From Butyrivibrio sp. VCD2006 (GTDB lineage: Bacteria > Bacillota > Clostridia > Lachnospirales > Lachnospiraceae), in contig NZ_AUIX01000041.1 in the NCBI RefSeq assembly GCF_000423925.1, positions 1-52,554 of the forward strand: 52,554 nucleotides of DNA. The letters run 5' to 3'. The position numbers and the translations under genes are program-made. The notes beneath the pieces were generated by a model. The model saw nothing but the letters and a program-made list of their open reading frames with translations. It was not told the origin of the DNA and ran no database searches. Positions 6,899 to 15,664 of the stretch are shown piece by piece (within the stretch, counting starts at the first letter, position 1; the number at the start of each line of letters is the position of its first letter).

Positions 6899-8467
6899 TT
6901 ACTTATCGAGTGACTTAAGCGTCGGGAAGAGCAAAACTTCTCTTATGTTAGCACTGTTCGTGAGAAGCATACACAATCTGTCAATACCATAACCGATACC
7001 ACCCGTCGGAGGCATGCCAATCTCAAGTGCGTTGAGGAAGTCTTCGTCTGTGTGCTCAGCTTCTTCATCGCCTGCTGCCGCATTGGCATCCTGCGCTGCG
7101 AAACGCTCACGCTGATCGATAGGATCGTTCAGCTCTGAGTATGCGTTGCACATCTCCCATGTGTTGATGAAGAGCTCGAAACGCTCTACCTTATCAGGAT
7201 CTGATGGCTTCTTCTTTGTAAGAGGTGAAATTGCAAGCGGATGATCCATGATGAATGTAGGCTGAATCAGCTTCTCCTCGCAGAACTCCTCGAAGAAGAG
7301 GTTGATGATATCGCCCTTAGTGTGACGATCCTCAAACTCAACGTGGTGCTCCTTAGCGATAGCCTTAGCTTCCTCGTCTGTCTTAACAGCATCGAAGTCA
7401 ACACCTGCGTACTTCTTGATCGCATCGTTCATTGTAAGACGCTCGAAGGGCTTGCCAAGGTCGATGATATGATCACCGTAAGGAACCTGAGTTGTGCCGC
7501 AAACCTTCTCAGCGAGGTAACGGAACATGCTCTCTGTAAACTCCATCATTCCTTCATAATCTGTATATGCCTGATAAAGCTCCATAAGTGTGAACTCAGG
7601 ATTGTGTCTTGTATCTGTACCTTCGTTTCTGAAAACTCGACCGATCTCGTATACTCTCTCAAGACCGCCAACAATAAGTCTCTTAAGGTAAAGCTCAAGT
7701 GAAATACGAAGCTTTCTCTCCTCATCAAGAGCATTGTAATGTGTAAGGAAAGGTCTTGCAGCTGCACCACCTGCGTTCTCAACGAGCATAGGTGTCTCAA
7801 CTTCCATGAAATCTCTTGCTGAAAGGAAGTTACGAATCTCCTGGATGATCTGTGATCTCTTTATAAATGTATCCTTAACCTCTTCGTTCATGATAAGGTC
7901 TACATATCTCTGTCTGAAACGGATCTCTGTATCTGTAAGTCCGTGGAATTTCTCCGGAAGAGGCTGAAGTGACTTAGATAAAAGTGTCAGCTCCTTAACG
8001 TGAACAGAAATCTCGCCTGTCTTGGTTCTGAACGCAAATCCCTTAACGCCGATGATATCACCGATATCCATCTTCTTGAATGCTGCGTAGCTCTCCTCGC
8101 CAAGATCATTTCTTGAAACATAGAGCTGCATACGTCCTGACTTATCCTGAAGATTTGCAAAAGATGCCTTACCCATAACACGCTTGCTCATCATACGACC
8201 TGCAAGAGATACGATCTTCTCTGCGGGGATCTCTGAAAGCTCGGGAGTGATCTGCTTACCCTCTGCGTCTGTCTCGGGCACAACCTCTAATGTCTCGAAG
8301 TTGTCTCTGATCTCCTGTGCGTGATGCGTCTGGTCATACTTTACGATCTGGAAAGGATCCTTACCCTCAGCCTGAAGATTTGCAAGCTTTTCACGGCGAA
8401 CCTTCTTAAGCTGATTGATGTCTTCTGTCTTCTGCTGATTCTGATTCTTCTGCTGATTCTCTGCCAC
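6899..8467 (-). CDS. lysS: Lysyl-tRNA synthetase, class II (522 aa)
   Basis: Charges tRNA-Lys with lysine in the cytoplasm. The N-terminal OB-fold anticodon domain (about residues 50-170) contains VSLAGRMMSKRVMGKASFANL. The catalytic core has motif 1 near FMEVETPML, motif 2 with RVYEIGRVFRNEGTDTRHNPEF, and motif 3 GIGYGIDRLCMLLT near the C-terminus, which ends REVLLFPTLK as expected. I favour the GTG at 8467 (VAENQQKNQ) because AGAGGAG lies 5 nt upstream. An in-frame GTG at 8485 would contain that ribosome site inside the coding sequence. Upstream is greA, a common arrangement in Firmicutes. Confidence 0.95.
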   Translation of the reverse strand: MAENQQKNQNQQKTEDINQLKKVRREKLANLQAEGKDPFQIVKYDQTHHAQEIRDNFETLEVVPETDAEGKQITPELSEIPAEKIVSLAGRMMSKRVMGKASFANLQDKSGRMQLYVSRNDLGEESYAAFKKMDIGDIIGVKGFAFRTKTGEISVHVKELTLLSKSLQPLPEKFHGLTDTEIRFRQRYVDLIMNEEVKDTFIKRSQIIQEIRNFLSARDFMEVETPMLVENAGGAAARPFLTHYNALDEERKLRISLELYLKRLIVGGLERVYEIGRVFRNEGTDTRHNPEFTLMELYQAYTDYEGMMEFTESMFRYLAEKVCGTTQVPYGDHIIDLGKPFERLTMNDAIKKYAGVDFDAVKTDEEAKAIAKEHHVEFEDRHTKGDIINLFFEEFCEEKLIQPTFIMDHPLAISPLTKKKPSDPDKVERFELFINTWEMCNAYSELNDPIDQRERFAAQDANAAAGDEEAEHTDEDFLNALEIGMPPTGGIGYGIDRLCMLLTNSANIREVLLFPTLKSLDK

Positions 8468-8570
8468 TTTTACTCCTCTTTTCACTTAACAACTATTATC
8501 AAAAACGTTCCTAAAAGCTGCTCATTACCTTAAGAGCATCTTTCTATATAAATCACTAAGTAATATTTAA

Positions 8571-8616
8571 ATAAGAAAAGGGGCAAATTTTCATTACCCC
8601 GCTTTTCATTTCTTAC
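8571..8616 (-). terminator. Weak hairpin between greA and lysS
   Basis: GAAAAGCGGGG and CCCCTTTTC pair with a small bulge on the minus strand, followed by a T-rich stretch. It may partly terminate greA transcripts and set the greA:lysS ratio. The stem is interrupted and the T tract broken, so this is tentative. Confidence 0.4.
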
Positions 8617-8669
8617 CTTATAAAACTATATGCCGTGATTATCGGCAGTTACTGATCTCGTACTCAGGA

Positions 8670-9149
8670 TTATTTACGTACGATCTCAAGAACTTTGTAC
8701 TTAAAGTCTCCAGCCTGTGTCTCAACAGTAACTTCCTCGCCAACCTTAGCACCGATAAGAGCCTTACCAACAGGTGACTCGTTACTGATCTTGCCCTTAA
8801 GGCTGTTAGCCTCTGAGGAACCAACAATGCTGTACTGAACTTCTTCATTGGCTTCAATGTCAAGAAGCTTAACCTTTGCTCCAACGCTTACCTTATCAAG
8901 ATCAACGTCTTCATCAACTACGACTTCAGCGTTCTTAAGGATTTTCTCAAGCTCTTCGATACGAGCCTCGATGTCACGCTGCTCATCCTTCGCTGCATCG
9001 TACTCAGCGTTCTCTGAAAGGTCTCCCTGCTCACGTGCTTCCTTGATTCTCTCAGCAACTTCTGCTCTCTTCACAACCTTGAGATCATGAAGCTCGTCCT
9101 CGTAAGCCTTGAGTCCTTCATAGGTTAAAATGTTCTTCTTTTCTTCCAT
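8670..9149 (-). CDS. greA: Transcription elongation factor GreA (159 aa)
   Basis: Rescues backtracked RNA polymerase by stimulating transcript cleavage. The N-terminal coiled coil (residues ~10-80) carries [21 protein letters not shown], with the acidic tip residues of the GreA family. The C-terminal FKBP-like domain contains [20 protein letters not shown]. Length is standard. The ribosome site is weak (AAGGG). Two good promoter pairs lie upstream. Gene order greA-lysS suggests co-transcription with partial termination between them. Confidence 0.95.
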   Translation of the reverse strand: MEEKKNILTYEGLKAYEDELHDLKVVKRAEVAERIKEAREQGDLSENAEYDAAKDEQRDIEARIEELEKILKNAEVVVDEDVDLDKVSVGAKVKLLDIEANEEVQYSIVGSSEANSLKGKISNESPVGKALIGAKVGEEVTVETQAGDFKYKVLEIVRK

Positions 9150-9190
9150 TTTAAATACCCTTTCTATAAATATAGAATTTTGCCGACGAA

Positions 9191-9274
9191 TCTATCGCCA
9201 TGCAAATAAATAGTGTCAAAGTAATATGTGTTTACAATCCATAGCATTATATATGAATAATGCCGTAAAGTCAA
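9191..9274 (-). promoter_or_regulatory. Two sigma-A-type promoters upstream of greA
   Basis: Distal promoter: TTGACT (9269-9274), 17-nt spacer, TATAAT (9246-9251). Proximal candidate: TTGACA (9214-9219), 17-nt spacer, GATAGA (9191-9196). Both read toward greA. The distal one is a near-consensus match; the proximal one has a poorer -10. Confidence 0.7.
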
Positions 9275-9281
9275 AATTTTA

Positions 9282-10310
9282 TTAATCTCTGATTCCAAAC
9301 ACCTCAGCACATGCATTTTTAAGAGAGTCCATGTCATCCATAGTATTGATGAGCGCCCTGAATTTTGCTGATCCCGGAAGTCCTGTTGTGTACCAGGACA
9401 CATGCTTTCTCATTTCCCTGATTCCGATGTACTCGCCCTTATATTTGAGCTGCAAATCCGCATGTCTTATGACCATCTCATACATTTCCTGCATGGTTGG
9501 CCTCTCAGGCACTTCTCCCTTTTCGAGATAAGATATCACCTCTCTGAAAATCCAGGGATTCCCTTCGGCCGCCCTTGCTATCATTACTCCGTCACATCCT
9601 GTGGCATCAATAAGAGCCTTTGCACTTGCGCCGTCACGAACATCTCCGTTTCCTATTACCGGGACTCTCACAGCTTCCTTCACTTTTCTTATTATCGACC
9701 AATCTGCCTCTCCACTGTAGTACTGTTCTCTAGTTCTTCCATGAACAGCGATCGCTGCGGCACCGCCCTGCTCTGCTGCCAGTGCGCACTCAACCGCATT
9801 GACACTTGCTTCATTGAAGCCCTTCCTTATTTTCACAGTCACTGATCTGTCGGTCTCTGCCACCATCGCCTTTACGATTTCCTCTATAAGCTCCGGATTT
9901 TTCATAAGAGCAGAGCCCTCACCGTTTCCAACGACCTTAGGCACCGGGCATCCCATATTCACATCAAGGATGTCATAAGGCTTATCCGCGATCATCCTCG
10001 TAGCCTGCGCCATAACCTCCGGCTCACTTCCGAAAAGCTGCAGTGATACGGGCCTCTCCTCCGGATGGATCTCCATCATATTATCTGTGTTTCTGTTGTG
10101 GTAAGTGATTGCCTTGGCGCTTACCATCTCCATGCACACAAGCCCCGCTCCGTTTTCACTGCATAGCAGACGAAATGGCAGGTCTGATACACCTGCCATG
10201 GGTCCTAATATTATATTGTTTTTAAGCTCCACATCCCCGATTCTGAGCGGATGCAGATAATCATTATATTTTATTCCTTCGTTTCCAAACGCACTTGTAA
10301 ATCTGCGCAT
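9282..10310 (-). CDS. dusB: tRNA-dihydrouridine synthase, DusB-like (342 aa)
   Basis: FMN- and NADPH-dependent enzyme reducing uridines in the tRNA D-loop. TIM-barrel hallmarks are present: NNIILGPMAGVSDLPFR at the start, DVNMGCPVPKVV with the catalytic cysteine, the KIRKGF phosphate region, AVHGRTREQYYSGEADW, and VIGNGDVRDG. The C-terminal helical domain contains EMRKHVSWYTTGLPGSAKFR. Start at 10310 (MRRFTSAFG) is preceded by GGAAGGAAG. An ATG nine codons upstream lacks a ribosome site. The closest named subgroup is DusB. Confidence 0.92.
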   Translation of the reverse strand: MRRFTSAFGNEGIKYNDYLHPLRIGDVELKNNIILGPMAGVSDLPFRLLCSENGAGLVCMEMVSAKAITYHNRNTDNMMEIHPEERPVSLQLFGSEPEVMAQATRMIADKPYDILDVNMGCPVPKVVGNGEGSALMKNPELIEEIVKAMVAETDRSVTVKIRKGFNEASVNAVECALAAEQGGAAAIAVHGRTREQYYSGEADWSIIRKVKEAVRVPVIGNGDVRDGASAKALIDATGCDGVMIARAAEGNPWIFREVISYLEKGEVPERPTMQEMYEMVIRHADLQLKYKGEYIGIREMRKHVSWYTTGLPGSAKFRALINTMDDMDSLKNACAEVFGIRD

Positions 10311-10406
10311 TATACTTCCTTCCAAATTAAACTGCAATTTCAGGCATCTTTCAAAGGACTGACAAGAGCTGCCTTCTATAAAAAATCTCTGCCGTAAAAA
10401 GCTCCG

Positions 10407-10982
10407 TCACTCGTCATCCTCACTAAGGATATCGCTCATATCCTCATGAAGGATCATCGCCCTGTAATACATCTGAAGCGCCTCGAAAAGATCCTGCCTC
10501 TGCCTTCTGACCTCACCGATAAGGAGCCCCGCACTTACCTCATCGTAAGTAATATCCTCTTCGCTCCTTGTGGTTTCCATGGTGATCATTCCGTCATCTT
10601 CGAATTCGATCGTGAAAATTCCGCCTGCTTCCTGCGTGAACAACACGCTGATTATGTGCAGCTCCTTCTGGATGCTCTCGGGAATCTTTTTGAAAAGCGG
10701 ATTAAAGTAATACTTCATCTCGTATGCATTTGCTCCGCAGAGTATTATTCTTCCGCCTGCTGAAACGCTTCCAAGTGATCCGTCCTCAGTCACAACCTGA
10801 ATATCCGAAACCTCTTCGCCGGTTTCTGCGTTAGTGATTTTTCCTGTTTCCTTATTAATAATCAGGCGTCTTCCCTTTGCCTTATCAGCGTTCAGCGTAT
10901 CTGAGTGAACTATCTCGTCATCGCCCGGACGCGCCTCATCGTTATATACTTCCCTGATTTCTTTTTCGTTTTTATCCTTCAT
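10407..10982 (-). CDS. Conserved-looking cytoplasmic protein of unknown function (191 aa)
   Basis: No named domain recognised with confidence. Acidic soluble protein: an N-terminal charged region (residues 1-75) with GRRLIINKETGKITNAETGEE, a central part GGRIILCGANAYEMKYYFNP followed by FKKIPESIQKELHIISVLFT, and a C-terminal helical block rich in E/R/Q ending in an acidic tail. No signal peptide or membrane segment. AAGGAT precedes the ATG. It sits between coaX (88-nt gap) and dusB (96-nt gap), all in the same direction, so it is probably part of this housekeeping cluster. I believe similar proteins occur in other Lachnospiraceae, but this is memory. Confidence 0.7.
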   Translation of the reverse strand: MKDKNEKEIREVYNDEARPGDDEIVHSDTLNADKAKGRRLIINKETGKITNAETGEEVSDIQVVTEDGSLGSVSAGGRIILCGANAYEMKYYFNPLFKKIPESIQKELHIISVLFTQEAGGIFTIEFEDDGMITMETTRSEEDITYDEVSAGLLIGEVRRQRQDLFEALQMYYRAMILHEDMSDILSEDDE

Positions 10983-11070
10983 TTATATCCTTATTACCTC
11001 TTGAAAAAATGATACTGGCCATGCTTGCTGGTCCTGCGGTGTTAGTGCTGCCTTTATAAGCTCGCTCCTA

Positions 11071-11877
11071 TTATTCGCCTTCTTCGAACTCATCAAGCTT
11101 TGGCTTATTTCTCTTGTTCTTTTCATAGATGATGCGAAGTCCCTGAATAAGCAGGTTAGGATCGTAGATATCGATCTCATCGCATTCCTCTGAAATAAGT
11201 CTTCCGAGTCCGCCTGTGGCAACAACCTTTATATCCTTCAGCTTTGCCTCGCGCTTCATCTCATTTATGATGTACTTGGTCTGACCAATCTGTCCGTATA
11301 CAAGGCCTGCCTGCATGGAGCTTATTGTCTCCTGTGCAAGAATGCTGTCAGGCTTTTTGATCTCTATCTCGGGAAGCTTAGCCGTATCCTGCCAAAGTGC
11401 CTTCGCGGAGATTCTGATTCCGGGGCTTACGACACCCGCTGTAAAGTCGCCGTTTTCAGTGATAAGTACATAAGTGGTCGCTGTACCAAAATCCACAACT
11501 ATTGCCGGTCCGCCATACATCTCATAAGCTGCAACCGCGCCAACTACAAGATCAGGTCCGATCTCTGCCGGGTTTTTCGTCGCAATCTTTATTCCGGTTT
11601 TAATGCCGGGGCCTACGATATATGGCTGTTTTCCAAGGTATTTGATCATGGAATTCACCAGCGCATGCATAACGTTAGGCACAACGCTTGAAATGATTAT
11701 TCCGCTTATTTCATCCCTGTCGATGCCGTTGTTCCTCAGCATTGCAATAATGTTGTTTCCATATTCATCGGATGTGTGGGCAGTCTGAGACATCATACGA
11801 AAAGATGCCACAATCTTATCTCCCTTTAAAACACCGAACGCAATATTTGTATTTCCTACATCAACCGCCAGTAACAT
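11071..11877 (-). CDS. coaX: Type III pantothenate kinase (268 aa)
   Basis: First step of coenzyme A synthesis: ATP-dependent phosphorylation of pantothenate. ASKHA-fold motifs are present: [15 protein letters not shown] at the N-terminus (phosphate 1), [17 protein letters not shown] with the family's conserved aspartate, [10 protein letters not shown] (phosphate 2) and the adenosine motif near [11 protein letters not shown]. Length matches CoaX. I start at ATG 11877 because GGAGG lies 5 nt upstream; a GTG two codons earlier overlaps the ribosome site. It follows birA in the same direction, an arrangement also common in other Firmicutes. Confidence 0.92.
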   Translation of the reverse strand: MLLAVDVGNTNIAFGVLKGDKIVASFRMMSQTAHTSDEYGNNIIAMLRNNGIDRDEISGIIISSVVPNVMHALVNSMIKYLGKQPYIVGPGIKTGIKIATKNPAEIGPDLVVGAVAAYEMYGGPAIVVDFGTATTYVLITENGDFTAGVVSPGIRISAKALWQDTAKLPEIEIKKPDSILAQETISSMQAGLVYGQIGQTKYIINEMKREAKLKDIKVVATGGLGRLISEECDEIDIYDPNLLIQGLRIIYEKNKRNKPKLDEFEEGE

Positions 11878-11952
11878 TTGCACCTCCGCAGCATCTGCTG
11901 CATATATTTTTTGTTTACATTAAAAATGGTTTAAGGTAAAACCATCATCTGA

Positions 11953-12846
11953 CTATACATAACCGTACAGACCACGGACACTTACTTCACCTGCATTTAT
12001 CGTTTCCTCTCTCCCATCAGAGAGCCTTATTAAAAGAGCACCCTCATCGTTAACGCCAAGAGCCTCCGCCTCATACTCACCCTTCGGATCAAGTATCCTC
12101 ACCTGCCGGCCAATGTTAAGAAGACGCTTTTCATAGCTTTCTCTTAACTCCGACAGATTATGCGCTCTGACATACTTCTCGAAGTTCTCTTCAAATGCCT
12201 TCATACAGGCTGCGATAAGCGCTGCACGATCTATTTCTTCCCCGGTTTCTGAAATAATCGAACCCGCTGTTTCTCTTATTTCCTCAGGGAAAAGCTCCAC
12301 CGGCTGATTAACATTTATTCCCACGCCTATCACTACAAAGTAGTCCTTCTGATCAGGCATCATGTGGAGCTCTGTTAATATACCACAAATTTTCCTTTTG
12401 TTAAGCACTATGTCGTTAGGCCATTTAATTCCGGGCTGAAATCTGCTTTCCGATTCTTCCGACCAAAATCTACTTTCTGATTCCTCTGGTTGAAGTCTGC
12501 TTTTCGATTCTTCCGGCTGAAAAAGCTTCCTATTAAGGACTTTCTCAATACCTTCAGCAATCGAGAGAGCCATCACAAGCGTAAGCCCGGAAACCTTATC
12601 CATGGGAAGCTCGGGTCTCACCATCAGACTCATGAAAACATTGTAGCCTGAAGGACTTACCCAGCTCCTGCCGCGGCTCCCACGGCCGGCGTCCTGCTTA
12701 TCGGCCACTGCTAGGAATCCTGATTTATGCCCATCCAGTCCTGCTGCCTTGGCCACATTGTTGGTGGAATCTATTACAGGAAAAAATTCCAGCTCACGAG
12801 CTGCCCAGGCAGTTTTCAGGGCTTGTTCTATCTTTTCTTTGTTCAT
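11953..12846 (-). CDS. birA: Biotin-protein ligase without DNA-binding domain, with a repeat insertion (297 aa)
   Basis: Attaches biotin to acyl carrier subunits such as those of biotin-dependent carboxylases. Visible motifs: FPVIDSTNNVAKA, DAGRGSRGRSWVSP (biotinyl-AMP loop GRGxxGR), KWPNDIVLNKRKICGIL, GVGINVNQ, and a C-terminal SH3-like domain (LDPKGEYEAEALGVNDEGALLI). There is no N-terminal HTH, so it should not act as a repressor. A ~36-residue insertion made of QPEESESRF repeats lies just before KWPND, where the family is normally short. The start is uncertain: ATG 12846 uses GAGGG supplied by the adjacent REP-like repeat; ATG 12855 lies within that repeat. Confidence 0.9.
   Translation of the reverse strand: MNKEKIEQALKTAWAARELEFFPVIDSTNNVAKAAGLDGHKSGFLAVADKQDAGRGSRGRSWVSPSGYNVFMSLMVRPELPMDKVSGLTLVMALSIAEGIEKVLNRKLFQPEESKSRLQPEESESRFWSEESESRFQPGIKWPNDIVLNKRKICGILTELHMMPDQKDYFVVIGVGINVNQPVELFPEEIRETAGSIISETGEEIDRAALIAACMKAFEENFEKYVRAHNLSELRESYEKRLLNIGRQVRILDPKGEYEAEALGVNDEGALLIRLSDGREETINAGEVSVRGLYGYV
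12434..12526 (-). repeat. 27-bp coding tandem repeat inside birA (3.4 copies)
   Basis: Units at 12434-12460, 12461-12487 and 12488-12514, plus a partial copy to 12526. Each encodes a version of QPEESESRF. The units are diverged at several positions. They account for most of the extra residues in this biotin ligase compared with the usual family length. Confidence 0.85.
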
Positions 12847-12848
12847 TA

Positions 12849-12968
12849 CCCTCATCCGTCAGCTTCGCTGACACCTTCTCCCAAAGGGAGAAGGCATATT
12901 ATTTATTTTCTTCACTGACACCTTCTCCCAATGGGAGAAAGCATATTATTTATTTTCTTCGCTGACAC
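12849..12968 (-). repeat. REP-like hairpin repeat plus 47-bp tandem duplication upstream of birA
   Basis: 12849-12895 is a full copy of the dispersed repeat (CCCTCATCC, stem GTCAGC/GCTGAC, stem CCTTCTCCC/GGGAGAAGG). A 47-bp unit that starts inside it at 12864 is repeated at 12911 with a few changes, and a third copy starts at 12958 but breaks off after about 11 bases. The repeat ends against the birA start codon. Confidence 0.85.
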
Positions 12969-13021
12969 TTTTAGTTATTGATGTTGTTTTACTTCTCTAT
13001 TGTATTTTCTGGATTATTTCT

Positions 13022-14017
13022 TCACTTTACAATAGTAGCGTACATAACTGCCTTGATTGTGTGCATGCGGTTCTCTGCTTCCTGAAATACAATGGACTGT
13101 TCTGATTCAAAGACTTCGTCTGTAACTTCCATCTCATCAAGTCCGAATTTCTCTTTTATCTTTTTGCCAATGCCTGTGCCAAGGTCATGGAAAGCAGGAA
13201 GGCAATGCATGAATACAGCCTGCTCACCTGCATTTTTCATAATCTCAGAAGTTACCCTGTAGGGCTTAAGGTCGTTAATTCGCTCTTCCCAGATTTCATC
13301 AGGTTCGCCCATTGATACCCATACGTCTGTTGAAATAACGTCGGCACCCTTTGTTGCCTCCATGGGATCCTCAGTCTGCTCGATGATCGCACCTGTCTTC
13401 TCAGCGATTTCCTTGCAGGTCTTAACAAGAGCCTCGTCCTGCCAGTACTTCTTGGGAGCACATGTTGTAAAATGCATACCCATCTTTGCGCAGGCAACCA
13501 TCAGCGAATTACCGGTGTTATATCTTGAGTCTCCAAGGTATACGAGATGTATTCCCTTTAATTTTCCAAAATGCTCACGAATTGTAAGAAGATCGGCAAG
13601 CATCTGTGTAGGATGGAACTCATTTGTAAGTCCGTTCCAAACCGGTACCTTTGAATATTTTGCAAGCTCATCCACTATTGTCTGCTCAAAGCCTCTGTAC
13701 TCGATTCCGTCGTACATGCTGGCAAGAACACGGGCAGTGTCAGCTATGCTTTCCTTTTTTCCGATCTGTGAGCCTGTAGGATCAAGATAGGTGGTTCCCA
13801 TACCAAGGTCATGTGCAGCTACCTCAAAAGAGCATCTGGTACGTGTGCTGGTCTTCTCAAAAATGAGAGCCACATTTTTTCCTCGATATTCATCATGAAG
13901 AACACCATTCTTTTTCTTGCTCTTTAAGTCAGCAGCAAGATCAAGAAGATACTCTATCTCTTCAGGTTCAAAATCAAGTAACTTAAGAAAATCTCTTCCG
14001 TGTAAATTCACAGCCAT
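13022..14017 (-). CDS. argF: Ornithine carbamoyltransferase (331 aa)
   Basis: Makes citrulline from ornithine and carbamoyl phosphate (arginine synthesis), or runs in reverse in arginine catabolism. The carbamoyl-phosphate site STRTR is at about residues 56-60 and the carbamoyl-phosphate/ornithine motif HPTQ near 136. The ornithine-loop residues DVWVSMGEP and the catalytic HCLPAFHD near 271 are present. Length is standard. GGAGGAG lies ~10 nt upstream of the ATG. No other arginine gene is adjacent; a carbamate kinase is in the window but 37 kb away, so a catabolic role cannot be decided from context. Confidence 0.95.
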   Translation of the reverse strand: MAVNLHGRDFLKLLDFEPEEIEYLLDLAADLKSKKKNGVLHDEYRGKNVALIFEKTSTRTRCSFEVAAHDLGMGTTYLDPTGSQIGKKESIADTARVLASMYDGIEYRGFEQTIVDELAKYSKVPVWNGLTNEFHPTQMLADLLTIREHFGKLKGIHLVYLGDSRYNTGNSLMVACAKMGMHFTTCAPKKYWQDEALVKTCKEIAEKTGAIIEQTEDPMEATKGADVISTDVWVSMGEPDEIWEERINDLKPYRVTSEIMKNAGEQAVFMHCLPAFHDLGTGIGKKIKEKFGLDEMEVTDEVFESEQSIVFQEAENRMHTIKAVMYATIVK

Positions 14018-14060
14018 GGTATTGTACTCCTCCCGATAATTAATATATGTTAGAATGTTT

Positions 14061-14192
14061 CCCTTCCAGTTTTCACAAGGATGTTCTGTCTGATATTCAT
14101 TCCCTCCCAGTTTTCACAAGGAAGTTCTGCTCTCGCTTCGCTCGACAGAACTGCTATACCTGCTAGGCTCGAAAATACCTCGCCAAGCAGTT
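14061..14192. repeat. Structured intergenic repeat with two direct copies and a hairpin
   Basis: Two ~31-bp near-identical segments (CCAGTTTTCACAAGG core) at 14061-14091 and 14102-14133. The second runs into a hairpin with arms AGTTCTG (14123-14129) and CAGAACT (14146-14152). Beyond it, ACTGCTATA near 14151-14159 mirrors a reverse-complement TATAGT/AGCAGT segment at 14187-14196. It lies between argF and the wall-hydrolase gene. It looks like a dispersed palindromic element, but no second copy occurs in this window. No gene is visible in 14018-14299. Confidence 0.5.
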
Positions 14193-14197
14193 ATAGT

Positions 14198-14235
14198 AAA
14201 AGCCCAACTGCAGAATCAATCTACAATCAGGCTTT
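14198..14235 (-). terminator. Terminator downstream of the wall-hydrolase gene
   Basis: AAAGCC (14230-14235, minus sense) pairs with GGCTTT (14199-14204) and the stem is followed by TTTTAC. The inner part pairs imperfectly. Position fits termination of the gene ending at 14300. Confidence 0.5.
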
Positions 14236-14299
14236 ATTTTATCACATATACCCTTTATCCGTCACTTGATGACGCAAGGTCCTTAAAATGAATCAAGTA

Positions 14300-15457
14300 T
14301 TACCAGAATACGTGAGCTCCGATAACAAGTCCATCATGTCCACCTGCACGTCTGAAGTGCGTTGCGGTTCCACATGTTGTTTCTCCGGCAAGCGCCGCCT
14401 GCGCAGCCTGTATACAGCTGTCAGGAATATTTCCTGCATATACTCTGTCTACAGTACCGTTAAGAGCCGGTGTGAACTGTCCTGAAGCATAAATTACTCC
14501 GGGAATTGTACCAGCGTATGCGCTGCTCTTTACACGGTTCATAACTACTGCGCCTACAGCAACCTTTCCCTCATAAGATTGGTTCCCCGCTTCACAGTAA
14601 ATCAGTGCGGCCAGAAGTCTGGCTTCATCTGCCCCCGCAGATACGGCACCGGTGTTCTGTGTAAGCTTCGCCTTCGCTTTCTTGGCCTCTTCTTCGGCCT
14701 TCCGCTTGGCTTCCTCTTCTTCCCTCTTCTGAATAGCGGCCATGGTCTCACCGGCATCGATCCTGAAATCAGTATCTACATAGTCGGCCTGCACATAGCC
14801 TGTCTCATCGTTGTAGTCAACGGCAATCCAACCATTGCCAAGATCTTCTACCATATCCACAAAGCTGTTATTTGTAATAACACCTATGACATCGGCACCA
14901 TCATCTGCCTCTGCACGGATACGAAGTGCATCGCTCTTACTTGTTACAAGCTGAACTCCAACTTCCTCAGCGAGTTCCTTTGCCTCTTCGTCAAATAGAA
15001 GATAATCGTCATTAGCCCAGCCAACAACATCACCTGACTGGAGCTTTGTCCATCCATCTTTTTGTTCAATAATTTTACCGCCGCAGTCCTTATAAAGAAC
15101 TCCAACTTTTTCAGCATCATCTTCAGGTGAAATACGAATGTTCATTACCTGAGAAACATTAGCCATTACAAGTTTTGAGGAATCCTCTTCTTCATCAATA
15201 TCGTCTTCCTCAACATTTTTAGCAGCTTCCTTCGCCTGATCATTGATGTCCTCAGCGAAGTCGTGAGCCTTAGCAACCTCTTCGTCGGAAACTTCAGCCA
15301 CTTCTGTAGGATTAAGAATATTACCAACACCTACGTCATTACTGTTTAATATGTTTGATGTTCTTGCCTGTACGGTCTTGCAATCGGAAGTTCCAAGCAT
15401 AATTATCGCAACTGCGAATGCAAGGCTTCCTCGCATTAACGTGCCTGCTGTCTTCAT
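14300..15457 (-). CDS. Secreted SleB-type cell-wall hydrolase with two SH3 domains (385 aa)
   Basis: Predicted exported peptidoglycan hydrolase. An N-terminal signal peptide (GSLAFAVAIIMLGTSDCKTVQA) is followed by an acidic linker. Two bacterial SH3 domains follow, at about residues 95-155 (NIRISPEDDAEKVGVLYK) and 170-232 (LRIRAEADDGADVIGVI). An E/K/A-rich coiled coil (235-275) precedes a C-terminal Hydrolase_2 (SleB) domain starting LLAALIYCEAGNQSYEGKVA, whose glutamate is the expected catalytic residue, and ending GLVIGAHVFW. A cysteine near the signal end (TSDCK) could be lipidated, but the lipobox is poor. AAGGAAG precedes the ATG. Likely role: wall remodelling; no sporulation genes are adjacent. 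Confidence 0.88.
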   Translation of the reverse strand: MKTAGTLMRGSLAFAVAIIMLGTSDCKTVQARTSNILNSNDVGVGNILNPTEVAEVSDEEVAKAHDFAEDINDQAKEAAKNVEEDDIDEEEDSSKLVMANVSQVMNIRISPEDDAEKVGVLYKDCGGKIIEQKDGWTKLQSGDVVGWANDDYLLFDEEAKELAEEVGVQLVTSKSDALRIRAEADDGADVIGVITNNSFVDMVEDLGNGWIAVDYNDETGYVQADYVDTDFRIDAGETMAAIQKREEEEAKRKAEEEAKKAKAKLTQNTGAVSAGADEARLLAALIYCEAGNQSYEGKVAVGAVVMNRVKSSAYAGTIPGVIYASGQFTPALNGTVDRVYAGNIPDSCIQAAQAALAGETTCGTATHFRRAGGHDGLVIGAHVFW

Positions 15458-15514
15458 GTTTATTTTGCTTCCTTTTTAAAATTATTACGAATTGTTAAAA
15501 CAAAACACTTAACG

Positions 15515-15543
15515 ATTGTAACAAATAGTTGTTATTTTGTCAA
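15515..15543 (-). promoter_or_regulatory. Sigma-A-type promoter of the wall-hydrolase gene
   Basis: TTGACA (15538-15543), 17-nt spacer, TACAAT (15515-15520) reading toward the gene at 15457. Near-consensus. Confidence 0.75.
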
Positions 15544-15562
15544 ATTTTAGTCCAAATTATCT

Positions 15563-15592
15563 AAAAAAAGACTCCCGAGAAACCCGGGAGCC
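15563..15592 (-). terminator. Intrinsic terminator of proC
   Basis: CTCCCG/CGGGAG stem with a 7-nt loop followed by seven T on the minus strand, about 75 nt after the proC stop. Confidence 0.85.
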
Positions 15593-15664
15593 CTTGAAAT
15601 TACTGCATTTCTAAATTGTTGCGGAATTTATTTTCAAAAAAATTATCTGAATTTCGTATGCAAT

